From Micromonospora pallida (GTDB taxonomy: Bacteria; Actinomycetota; Actinomycetes; Mycobacteriales; Micromonosporaceae), in the NCBI RefSeq assembly GCF_900090325.1, contig NZ_FMHW01000002.1, positions 2,976,001-3,040,000 on the forward strand: a stretch of DNA of 64,000 nucleotides. The letters run 5' to 3'. Below, one piece after another: positions 23,422 through 32,417 of this stretch; position 1 is the stretch's first letter, and every line of letters starts with the position of its first letter. The position numbers and the translations under genes are program-made. A model generated the notes under the pieces. That model ran no database searches, was not told the origin of the DNA, and was given only the letters and a program-made list of their open reading frames with translations.

Positions 23422-26400
23422 TCAGGCGCGGGGCAGTCGGGGGATGGCCGAAATGGTCGGTGCGGCGGTCGGTTCCTCGGCCGGCGCGGTGGCGCGCAGT
23501 TCCTCGATCCGGGCCGCCAGGCCCGCCACGGTGGGCGTCTCGAAGAGGCTGCGCATCGGCAGGCGGATCCCGGTGGCCTTGCGCATCGCCGCGATGAGCT
23601 GCACCGCGACCAGGGAGTTGCCGCCGAGGGCGAAGAAGTCGTCGTCCACGCCGACGGTGTCCACGCCGAGGTTGTCCTGCCAGACCCCGGCGATGGTCGC
23701 CTCCAGTTCGGTGCGGGGTGCGGCGGAGGTGCCGGCGACGGCGGTGGTCCCGGTCGGTTCCGCCTCGGTCTCCAGCGTCTCCGTGGTGAACCGGCCGACC
23801 CGCTGCCGGAGGTCGGCGACGCTCCGGGTGGCGATGACGACCTGCGCGCCGAGGCCGGCGGCGAGGCTGCGGCGGAACGCCTCCGCCCCGTCGACCGGGC
23901 GGATGTCCTCGGTCGGCCCGGTACCGGCCGGCCCGGGGGCCGGCGACGCCGTCGTGGCGAGTCCACCGGTGACCGCGTCCTGGTCCACCTTGCGCAGCAC
24001 GAAGTCGCTGATCGCGACGAGTTCCCGCCCGTCGGCGTCGACCAGGGAGAGGTCGGCGGCGACCACCTCGTCGGTCTCGCCGTCGCGGTAGCGCAGGTGG
24101 CTCGCGAAGGTGGCCGGCAGCGGGCCGCGCACCACGATCCGCCCGTACGACAGCGGCAGGTAGGTGCCGGAGCCCCGGCCCCGCCCGAACGCGGTCGCCA
24201 CGTCGAGCAGCGCCGGGTGCAGACCCCAGGCGGACAGGTCGCCCCGCGCCGCCGCCGGGGCCTCGATCCGGGCCAGTTCCTCGCTTGCGCCGAGGTGGTG
24301 CTCGCGCAGCGAGTGCCAGCGGGGACCGAAGGTGAGCATGCTGGTCCGGCCCCGCCCGAAGGACGAGTCGTCGTCGATCCGCCGGCAGGCGGCGGTCACC
24401 GGGGCGAGGTCCCGGGCCGCCGGGGCGGGCTCGGTGGTCCACCCGGCCGAGCCCCGGACATGGGTACGCAGCTCACCGGCGGCGAGGCTGCGGACCGCGA
24501 AGTCCACCCCCTCGTCGGTGCCGGTCAGCTCGACCCGGTACTGGGCGACCGTGCCGTCGGGCACCGAGAACGGCTCGAGGAAGACCACGTCCCGCAGTTC
24601 CACCAGGGCGTCCCCGGCGGGGGCGGGCACGGCGGCGACCACGGCGGCGCGGACCGCCTCCAGGTGGGCGGTGCCGGGCACCACCGGCACCCCGCCGATG
24701 CGGTGTTCGTCGAGCAGCCAGTGGGTGGTGGCGGAGACCAGGCCGTGCAGCACGGTCTCCGTGCCGGTGGTGACCCGGGTGGTGAGGACCGGGTGGTCGA
24801 CCGTGGTGGTGACCGTGTCCCGACTCGCGGCCCGGAATCCGGCCGGCACGTTCGTCTCGACGGCCATGCCGACCTCGGCCCAGCCGCCCCAGTTCTGCGA
24901 CAGCACCGGCGCCCGCCAGCCCAGCCCCGCACGGGCGTACGCGTCCAGGGCGTTGTTGGCCGCGCAGTAGTCGACCTGACCGAAGCCGCCGATCACGGCG
25001 GTGATCGACGAGCAGAGCACGACGAAGTCCATCGGCAGGTCACCGAAGACCTGGGCGAGGGCAAGGGTGCCGGCGACCTTGGGGGCGAGGACCCGCTCCG
25101 CCTCGGCGCGCTCCTTGATCTCGGCCATGCCCCCGCCGGGCAGGCCGGCGGCGTGCACGAGGCCGTCGATCCCGCCGTACGCCTCTTCGGCGGCGACGCG
25201 GACCCGGCGCAGGTCGGCCGGGTCGGTGACGTCGGCGGCGAGGACGAGCACCTGCGCGCCGGCCGCCTCCATCCGGCGGATCGCCGCGATGGCCCGGCCG
25301 GCCCGGTCGTCGCCGTGCACCGCCAGGTGGTCGTCCCACGCCTCGCGCGGCGGCAGGCCGGAGCGGGCCAGCAGCACCAGCTTCGCGCGGGCCCGGCGGG
25401 CGAAGTCCTCGGCCAGGGTGATGCCGATGCCGCCCAGGCCACCGGTGATCACGTACCGGCCGCCCTCGCGCAGGGTCGTGCCGGCCTCCTCCCCGTCGAG
25501 GGTGACCTGCTCGTGGTCGGTGACCCAGCGCCGGGTGCCGCGCAGCGCCACCTCGGTGACGTCGCCGGTCGGGCGGGTCAGTTCGGCGGCGAGCGCGGTG
25601 GCGTCGGTGGCCGCCGGGTCCGCGTCGACCAGCCGCACGGTCAGGCCGGGCAGCTCGACCGGGAGCACCCGGGCCAGGCCGCGCAGGGTGGCGTGTTCGG
25701 GGCGGGTCAGGTCCGGGCCGGTCACGTCGCCGATGCCGGCGGTGACCAGGTCCAGGGTGAGGTTCCGCTCCTCGGCGGTCCGTCCGGCCCCGGCGAGCGC
25801 CTGCACCAGGTGCAGCGCGTCGAAGAAGCCCCGGTCCAGGGCGGCGGAGGTGGCGGCGAGGTCGGTGCCGGTCGGGTCGCCGTCCAGGGCGAAGGCGTGC
25901 ACGAGCCGGTCGGGCAGCTCCGCGCCGAGCGCGGCGACAAGCGCGTCGTGGTCAGCGCGGACCCCGGGGCGCAGCCGGTAGCCGTCAGCCGTGGCGGCGA
26001 ACTCGTCGCCGGCACGCACGACGACCGGGTCGGCCCCGCCGTCCCGCAGCGCGCCGACCAGCGCCTCCCCGCGTGCCCCGTCAACCAGCACCAGGCAGCG
26101 GCCGAGTGGGACGCGGCGCGGTTCGGGCGCGGCCTGCCGCCACACCGGTACGGCGAACCACTCCGGCAGCGGCCGGGGCCCGGACGGGGTCTCCGCGACG
26201 GCGGCCGGCTGGACCGGGTCGGCGTCGATCCAGTACCGCTTCCGCTCGAACGGGTAGGTGGGCAGCGGCACCCGCCGGGCGGCCGGGTCCCGGTCGAGCC
26301 GGACGCCGACGCCGGTGCACCAGAGGGCGCCGGCGGTGGCGAGGAAGGTGGCCAGGTCGCCGGTGTCCTCGGTCGGTCCGGGGAGGCTGCCAAGCGGGGT

Positions 26401-28893
26401 CAGCGCCCGCTGCTCCGGCGCGCCCTTGGCGACCTGCATCCGGGCCAGGTTCGCCAACTGCTTCCCCGGGCCGCACTCCACCAGCGACCAGGTGCCCTCG
26501 GCGAGCAGGGTGGCCACGCACGCCCCGAAGCGGACCGGCTGGCGCAGGTGCGCCGCCCAGTACGCCGGGTCGGTGGCCTGCGCGTCGGTGATCCAGGTGC
26601 CGGTCACGTTGGACAGGAACGGCACGGTCGGCTTCCGCAGTGCCACGGTGGCCATCAGCGCGGTGAACTCGCCGAGGATCGGGTCCATCATCGGCGAGTG
26701 GAAGGCGTGCGAGGTGCGTAGCGGCTTGCACTTGCCCTTGCGGGTCTCGGCGTACGCGGCGATTGCCTCGGTGGGGCCGGCGACCACGCAGGTGCCCGGC
26801 CCGTTGACGGTGGCGATCGACAGCCCCTCGGGGATGGTCTCGGCGACCACCGACTCGTCCAGGCTGACCGCGAGCATCGCGCCGGTGGGCAGCGAGTGCA
26901 TCAGCCGGCCCCGGGCGGCGACCACCCGCAGCGCGTCGGGGAGGGTGAGCACCCCGGCGACGGTGGCGGCGACGTACTCGCCGATGGAGTGGCCGATCAT
27001 CGCCGCCGGGCGGACCCCGGCGCGCTGCCAGAGGGTGGCCAGGGCGTACTCGACGACGAAGAGGGCGGGCTGGGTGTAGCGGGTCTCGGTGAGCCGCTCC
27101 GCCGCGTCCGGGTCCCGGCCGAGGATCAGGTCACGCAGGTCGAGGCCGAGTTCGGGACGGAGCAGTTCAGCACACTCGTCCACCATGGCGGCGAAGGCCT
27201 GCTCCTCGGCGTAGAGCTGCGCGCCCATGCCCGCGTACTGGGCGCCCTGGCCGCTGAACAGGAAACCCACTCTCGGCGCTGGACCATCGGTCAGACCGCG
27301 ATGTCCGCGCCTCCGATCACGAAGTCCGGACGCTGCAGTGGGCAGGTCGGTGGCGACCACGGTCGCCCGGTGGGCGTACTCCTGCCGGCCGACGCGCAGG
27401 GTGTGCGCGACGTCGGCGAGCAGTTCCGGTCCACCGCCGGTGGCCTGCTCCAGGTGGTCGGCGAGCCGGGTGAGCGCGGTGTCCAGCGCGGTGGCGGTAC
27501 GCGCCGAGACGTGCAGCAGGTGGGCCGGGCGGACCCGCCGCTCGGCCCGGTACACCGCCGGGGCCTCCTCCAGCACCACGTGCGCGTTGGTGCCGCCGAT
27601 GCCGAACGAGCTGACCCCGGCGCGGCGCGGGCCGGCGTCGTTGTCCCACTTGGTGAGGGTGTTGGCCACGTAGAACGGGGTGTCGGCGAAGTCGATCGCC
27701 GGATTCGCGGTCTCGTAGTTGATGGTCGGCGGGATCAGCCCGTGCTCCATGGCCAGCACGGTCTTGATCACGCTGACGATGCCGGAGGGCTGGCTGAGGT
27801 GGCCGATGTTGCTCTTCACCGAGCCGATGCCGCACCAGCCGCGCTCGTCGGTGTCCCGGCCGTAGACGGCGGCCAGGGCGGCGATCTCGATCGGGTCGCC
27901 CATCGCGGTGCCGGTGCCGTGCGCCTCGACGTAGGTGATGGTGCGCGGGTCGACGCCGGCCACCTCGACGGCCTGCGCGACGGCCTCCATCTGCCCGTCG
28001 ACGCTGGGCGCGGTGAAGCCGACCTTGCCGGCGCCGTCGTTGTTGATGGCGTTGCCCCGGACGACGGCCCGGATGGTGTCGCCGTCGGCGATGGCGTCGG
28101 AGAGGCGCTTCAGGACGGTGACCCCGACGCCGCTGCCCCAGACGGTGCCGTTCGCGCCGGCGTCGAACGGGCGGCAGCGGCCGTCCGGGGAGGTGAAGCC
28201 CTCCATGCCCATGAAGCCGACGCCGTGCGGCAGCTCCACGTTGACCCCGCCGGCCAGGGCCATGTCGCACTCGCCGTTGCGCAGCGACTCGCAGGCCAGG
28301 TGGAACGCGACCAGCGAGGTGGAGCAGGCGGTGTGCACGGTCAGGCTCGGTCCGCGCAGGTCCAGCCGGTACGACACGTTGGTGGCCACGTAGTTCGGCG
28401 AGTTGCCGGTGGCCACCGAGACGGCCGAGTGCAGGGCCCCGCCGACCCGCTTGTTCTTCGAGACGTGCAGTTGCAGGTAGAGGTTCCCGCCGGTGCCGGC
28501 GTACACGCCGACCGCGCCGTCGTAGCGGGCCGGGTCGTAGCCGGCGTCCTGCAACGCGGTGTAGCAGGACTCCAGGAAGATCCGGTGCTGCGGGTCGGTC
28601 ATCTCCGCTTCCCGGGCGGTCATGCCGAACAGGCCGGCGTCGAGTTCGTCGAACGCCTCCAGCACCGGGGCCTTGTGGACCCAGCTCGGGTCGTCGACCT
28701 CCTCGACGGTCGCGCCCCGGGCGAGCTGTTCCTCGCGGGTGAAGGTCGTCACCGACTCCACGCCGTCGACCAGGTTGCGCCAGAACTCGTGCACGTCCGC
28801 CGCGCCCGGCAGGCGGGCGGCCAGGCCGACGATCGCGATCGGCTCGACGCCGTCTTCCTCGCCGGGAAGAACGGTTGTGAGCGGGTTGTCCAT
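23422..28893 (-). CDS. Type I PKS module KS-AT-KR-DH-ACP
   Basis: The 1823-residue protein has KS (about 17-440; HTACSTS with Cys190, HGTGT and GHL histidines present), AT (about 545-850; GHSIGE with Ser636; HAFH motif near 728 indicates malonyl-CoA), KR (about 1130-1330; GGLGGIG and a Ser/Tyr/Asn set in SSITAV ... YCAANN), then DH (about 1385-1640; HRIGGVPVVP, LLDVA) and a carrier domain (GGNSL near 1757). DH following KR is the reverse of the usual order. The expected product of the module is an alpha,beta-unsaturated two-carbon extension. It starts 8 bases after the preceding stop. Confidence 0.92.
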   Translation of the reverse strand: MDNPLTTVLPGEEDGVEPIAIVGLAARLPGAADVHEFWRNLVDGVESVTTFTREEQLARGATVEEVDDPSWVHKAPVLEAFDELDAGLFGMTAREAEMTDPQHRIFLESCYTALQDAGYDPARYDGAVGVYAGTGGNLYLQLHVSKNKRVGGALHSAVSVATGNSPNYVATNVSYRLDLRGPSLTVHTACSTSLVAFHLACESLRNGECDMALAGGVNVELPHGVGFMGMEGFTSPDGRCRPFDAGANGTVWGSGVGVTVLKRLSDAIADGDTIRAVVRGNAINNDGAGKVGFTAPSVDGQMEAVAQAVEVAGVDPRTITYVEAHGTGTAMGDPIEIAALAAVYGRDTDERGWCGIGSVKSNIGHLSQPSGIVSVIKTVLAMEHGLIPPTINYETANPAIDFADTPFYVANTLTKWDNDAGPRRAGVSSFGIGGTNAHVVLEEAPAVYRAERRVRPAHLLHVSARTATALDTALTRLADHLEQATGGGPELLADVAHTLRVGRQEYAHRATVVATDLPTAASGLRDRRRGHRGLTDGPAPRVGFLFSGQGAQYAGMGAQLYAEEQAFAAMVDECAELLRPELGLDLRDLILGRDPDAAERLTETRYTQPALFVVEYALATLWQRAGVRPAAMIGHSIGEYVAATVAGVLTLPDALRVVAARGRLMHSLPTGAMLAVSLDESVVAETIPEGLSIATVNGPGTCVVAGPTEAIAAYAETRKGKCKPLRTSHAFHSPMMDPILGEFTALMATVALRKPTVPFLSNVTGTWITDAQATDPAYWAAHLRQPVRFGACVATLLAEGTWSLVECGPGKQLANLARMQVAKGAPEQRALTPLGSLPGPTEDTGDLATFLATAGALWCTGVGVRLDRDPAARRVPLPTYPFERKRYWIDADPVQPAAVAETPSGPRPLPEWFAVPVWRQAAPEPRRVPLGRCLVLVDGARGEALVGALRDGGADPVVVRAGDEFAATADGYRLRPGVRADHDALVAALGAELPDRLVHAFALDGDPTGTDLAATSAALDRGFFDALHLVQALAGAGRTAEERNLTLDLVTAGIGDVTGPDLTRPEHATLRGLARVLPVELPGLTVRLVDADPAATDATALAAELTRPTGDVTEVALRGTRRWVTDHEQVTLDGEEAGTTLREGGRYVITGGLGGIGITLAEDFARRARAKLVLLARSGLPPREAWDDHLAVHGDDRAGRAIAAIRRMEAAGAQVLVLAADVTDPADLRRVRVAAEEAYGGIDGLVHAAGLPGGGMAEIKERAEAERVLAPKVAGTLALAQVFGDLPMDFVVLCSSITAVIGGFGQVDYCAANNALDAYARAGLGWRAPVLSQNWGGWAEVGMAVETNVPAGFRAASRDTVTTTVDHPVLTTRVTTGTETVLHGLVSATTHWLLDEHRIGGVPVVPGTAHLEAVRAAVVAAVPAPAGDALVELRDVVFLEPFSVPDGTVAQYRVELTGTDEGVDFAVRSLAAGELRTHVRGSAGWTTEPAPAARDLAPVTAACRRIDDDSSFGRGRTSMLTFGPRWHSLREHHLGASEELARIEAPAAARGDLSAWGLHPALLDVATAFGRGRGSGTYLPLSYGRIVVRGPLPATFASHLRYRDGETDEVVAADLSLVDADGRELVAISDFVLRKVDQDAVTGGLATTASPAPGPAGTGPTEDIRPVDGAEAFRRSLAAGLGAQVVIATRSVADLRQRVGRFTTETLETEAEPTGTTAVAGTSAAPRTELEATIAGVWQDNLGVDTVGVDDDFFALGGNSLVAVQLIAAMRKATGIRLPMRSLFETPTVAGLAARIEELRATAPAEEPTAAPTISAIPRLPRA

Positions 28894-28901
28894 TGGTTCC
28901 T

Positions 28902-31900
28902 CTATTCCGCAGCGCCGCCGGGGCGGCGAGGTGGGGTACGACGGGTACGACTGCGTCGGGCGGCCGCGCGGAGCGCGGCCCGGGCCAACTCCGGCCGGTC
29001 GACGGCGCCGTCGAGGTGGGCGGCGAGCGCCCTCACGGTGGGATGGCGGAACAGGTCGAGCAGCGCCAGGGACCGCCCGGTGGCGGCGGTCAGCCGGGCG
29101 TGCACGGCGGTCAGGGCCAGCGAGTGTCCACCGATGTCGAAGAAGTTGTCGGTCACCCCGACCCGGTCCCGGTCCAGCACCTCCCGCCAGATCCCGGCGA
29201 TCAGCTCCTCGGTGTCGGTCAGCGCGTCCGGCCCGGCGGGCAGCAGGCCGCGCGGCGCGTCGCCGGCCGCGACGGTCATCGCGCCGAGCCGGGCCACCCG
29301 TACGGTCGGCCGGGGCAGCTCGACGGCGACCGTGTCGACCGGCTCGTGCGGGGCGGCGGCCAGCACGCCGACCAGCGCGGCCAGGTCGGCCAGGAGCGCG
29401 TCGATCCGCTCCGCGTCGAACAGGTCCGGGTTGTGCACCACCTCGACGCCGAACCGGCCGTCGTGCTCCACCACGTAGACAGTGATGTCGAACGGGGAGC
29501 CGGGCTTGTCCACCCGCACCGGTTCGCCAATCAGTCCGGCGAGCGCCAGCCGGGGCGGGGCGAAGTTGAGCACGTTGAACAGCACCTGCACCAGCGGGGC
29601 GTGGGAGGTGTTCCGGCCGATGCCGAGCGCCTCCACGATCTTCTGCAGCGGCGCGCCCGAGTGGGCGGTGGCTTCGTGCAGCTCGGTCGCGCAGCGGTCG
29701 ACCAGCTCGGCGAAGCCCACTCCGCCGCCGGTGCGGACCCGGAGCGGGACGGTGTCGATGAGGAAACCGATCACGTCGTCGAAGGCGGCCAGCCGCCGAT
29801 CGGCGACCACCGCGCCGAGGACGTGGTCGTCGCCACCGGTGAGCCGGCCGGCCAGCACGCCGAACCCGGCCAGCAGCACCGCCGCGCAGGTGGTGCCCCG
29901 GTCGGCGGCGAGCGTCCGGATCGCCCGGTCCGCCTCGGCGGAGAGCGTCACCGTGGCCTCCGCGCCCAGGTAGGTCTGCACCGCCGGGCGGGGCCGGTCC
30001 CGGGGCAGCTCCAGCACGGTCGGCGCGCCCCGCAGGTGCGTCGTCCACCAAGCCACGTCGGCCGGGCCGCGCCGCCGGTCCCGCTCGGCCTGCCAGACCG
30101 CGTAGTCGGCATACGAGACGGCCAGCGGCGGCAGGCTCGGCGTCCGGCCGGCGACCGCCTGGGCGTACGCGGCGGCGAGGTCGTCGTAGAGGACCCCCTC
30201 GGACCAGCCGTCGAAGACCGCGTGGTGCAGGGTGATCGCCACCACGTGCTCCTGCTCGCCGAGCCGGTACACGGTGACCTGCCAGGACGGGCCGGTGGCC
30301 AGGTCGAAGGAGTGCCCGGCACCGACGGTCAGCATGCCCCGCAGCTCCGCCTCGGCGTCGGCGCTGCCGGTCAGGTCGACCACCGGCACGGCCACGTCGG
30401 TCGGTTCGGCGCACACCGCGTACGGCACCCCGGCGGTCTGCAGGATCCGCCAGCGCAGCACGTCGTGCCGCTCGGCGACGGCCCGCAGCGCCGCTCCCAG
30501 GGCCGGTACGTCCAGCGGGCCACGCAGCCGGTGCGCCATCGCGATGTTGTACGGGGCACTGGACGAGGCGATCTGGTCGACGAACCAGAGCCGGCGCTGC
30601 GGCGCGGAGAGGGTCGGCGGGTTGCCGGTGGTCAACCCGTCCGCCTCGGCGCGGGCGGCGGCGCGGACCGTGTCGACCAGCCCGGCGAAGGTGCGGGCGG
30701 CGACCACGTCCCGGGCGTCGACCTGCCGGTCCAGTTCGGCGCGGAGCGCGGCGACCAGGCGCATCGCGGCGACGGAGTTGCCACCGGCGGCGAGGAAGTC
30801 GGTGTCCGGGGCGGGGGCGGCACCGAGCAGTCGGGTCCAGAGCCGGGCCACCGCCGTCTCGACCGGATCACCGGTGGCGGCCACCTCGGCGGCCGGGTGA
30901 GGGCGGGTCGCGGCGGCCTGTTCCCGCAGGGCGGCCCGGTCGAGCTTGCCGGTACGCGGGTCGACCGGCAGCGCGGCCAGGCGCAGCAGCCGGGCCGGTT
31001 GCATGGCCGGGGTGAGCCGGTCGGCGGCCCAGTCCCGGATCTCCTCGTCGCCGGGGGCGTCGGCGGGGGTGAGGAAGGCGACCAGTTCGGTGCCGGACGG
31101 GCCGTCGACGGCCTCCACCGCCACCCGGTCGACCGCCGGGTGGTCGGCGAGCACCGCCTCGACCTCACCCAGCTCGATGCGCTGCCCCCGGATCTTCACC
31201 TGGCGGTCGATCCGTCCCAGGTAGACGAGCCGGCCGTCCGGGCCCTGCCGGACCAGGTCGCCGGTGCGGTAGAGCCGCTCACCGGGGAGGCCGGAGAACG
31301 GGTCGGGGACGAAGGCCGCGCCGGTCAGCGCCGGCCGGTCGAGGTAGCCGTCGGCCAGGCCGGGGCCGCCGACGAGCAGTTCCCCGCTCTGCCCCGGCGC
31401 GACCGGACGCAGGTCGGCGTCGACGACGTACACCCGGTGGTTGGGCAGCGGCAGACCGATGGGCACCGGGTCGGTCTCGTCGCCGGTGAGGTCGCCGGCC
31501 ACCACCGCGACGGTCGCCTCGGTCGGGCCGTAGGCGTTGACGAACCGCCGGCCGGGGGCCCAGCGGGCGGCGAGTTCCGCCGGGACGGCCTCGGCCCCGC
31601 AGAGCACCGTCCGCCAGCCGGGCAGGGCGGCCGGGTCGAGCAGGGCGAGCACGGTCGGGGTGAGCAGTCCCCAGGTCACGTCGTGCGCGGCGGCGAACCG
31701 CTGCAACCGGACCGGGTCGGCCCGGTCGTCCGCGCCGACCAGTTGCACCGCGCCGCCGTGGGCCAGCGGCACGAACAGGTCGATGACGGCGGCGTCGAAG
31801 CTGAGCGAGGCGCTGGCCAGACTCCGGGTGTCGGCGTCGACGCCGGTGCGGGCCGCCCAGCTCGTGACGAACTCGACCAGACCCCGGTGGGTGATCCGAA

Positions 31901-32417
31901 CGCCCTTGGGACGCCCGGTGGAGCCGGAGGTGAACAGCACGTACGCGAGGTCGCCGGGACGGGCCGGGCAGGGCGTCAGCGGGGCCGGGCCGGGCAGCCC
32001 GACGGTCCGTACCCCGGCGACGTCGCCGAACTCCGCCTCGGCGGCGTCGCCGACCACGATCCGCACGTCGGCGTCCCGGACGATCTCCCGCAGCCGCCCG
32101 CGCGGACCGCCCGGGTCCAGCGGTACGTACGCCCCGCCGGCCAGCAGCACGCCGAGCACGGTGACCACCAGGTCGGGCCGGCGGGTGGCGCACACCCCGA
32201 CCGGGGTGCCCGGGACGACGCCCTCCTCCCGCAGCGCGGTGGCCACTCCGGCGGCCCGCTCCACCAGGTCGCGGTAGCTGAGCCGGTCGTCCCACTGGCG
32301 TACCGCCGTGGCGTCGGGGGTCCGGGCGGCCTGTGCCCGGACCAGGTCGGCGAGGGTTGTGTCCGGCCAGGGCAGCTCGGCACCGTGGGCGGCGGCCGGG
32401 TACGGGGTGGGGCTCAT
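28902..32417 (-). CDS. NRPS A-T-C-T protein
   Basis: The 1171-residue protein has an A domain (about 20-510; [22 protein letters not shown] and terminal Lys region present), T1 (GGNS, Ser548), a C domain (about 600-1030; HHAVFDG near 730) and T2 (GGHSL near 1095). The A-domain code I read is DAILLGAVAK, which I cannot match to a known amino acid. T2 has no A domain of its own and must be loaded in trans or receive the condensed chain. It overlaps the TE-LanB gene by 4 bases (ATGA) and is followed by the PKS. Confidence 0.9.
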   Translation of the reverse strand: MSPTPYPAAAHGAELPWPDTTLADLVRAQAARTPDATAVRQWDDRLSYRDLVERAAGVATALREEGVVPGTPVGVCATRRPDLVVTVLGVLLAGGAYVPLDPGGPRGRLREIVRDADVRIVVGDAAEAEFGDVAGVRTVGLPGPAPLTPCPARPGDLAYVLFTSGSTGRPKGVRITHRGLVEFVTSWAARTGVDADTRSLASASLSFDAAVIDLFVPLAHGGAVQLVGADDRADPVRLQRFAAAHDVTWGLLTPTVLALLDPAALPGWRTVLCGAEAVPAELAARWAPGRRFVNAYGPTEATVAVVAGDLTGDETDPVPIGLPLPNHRVYVVDADLRPVAPGQSGELLVGGPGLADGYLDRPALTGAAFVPDPFSGLPGERLYRTGDLVRQGPDGRLVYLGRIDRQVKIRGQRIELGEVEAVLADHPAVDRVAVEAVDGPSGTELVAFLTPADAPGDEEIRDWAADRLTPAMQPARLLRLAALPVDPRTGKLDRAALREQAAATRPHPAAEVAATGDPVETAVARLWTRLLGAAPAPDTDFLAAGGNSVAAMRLVAALRAELDRQVDARDVVAARTFAGLVDTVRAAARAEADGLTTGNPPTLSAPQRRLWFVDQIASSSAPYNIAMAHRLRGPLDVPALGAALRAVAERHDVLRWRILQTAGVPYAVCAEPTDVAVPVVDLTGSADAEAELRGMLTVGAGHSFDLATGPSWQVTVYRLGEQEHVVAITLHHAVFDGWSEGVLYDDLAAAYAQAVAGRTPSLPPLAVSYADYAVWQAERDRRRGPADVAWWTTHLRGAPTVLELPRDRPRPAVQTYLGAEATVTLSAEADRAIRTLAADRGTTCAAVLLAGFGVLAGRLTGGDDHVLGAVVADRRLAAFDDVIGFLIDTVPLRVRTGGGVGFAELVDRCATELHEATAHSGAPLQKIVEALGIGRNTSHAPLVQVLFNVLNFAPPRLALAGLIGEPVRVDKPGSPFDITVYVVEHDGRFGVEVVHNPDLFDAERIDALLADLAALVGVLAAAPHEPVDTVAVELPRPTVRVARLGAMTVAAGDAPRGLLPAGPDALTDTEELIAGIWREVLDRDRVGVTDNFFDIGGHSLALTAVHARLTAATGRSLALLDLFRHPTVRALAAHLDGAVDRPELARAALRAAARRSRTRRTPPRRPGGAAE

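Noticed and set aside
23422..30414. Longer PKS reading frame starting at 30414
   Set aside because: The extra N-terminal part overlaps the A-T-C-T gene in another frame and is Arg/Gly-rich; the KS start at 28893 has the expected PKS beginning.
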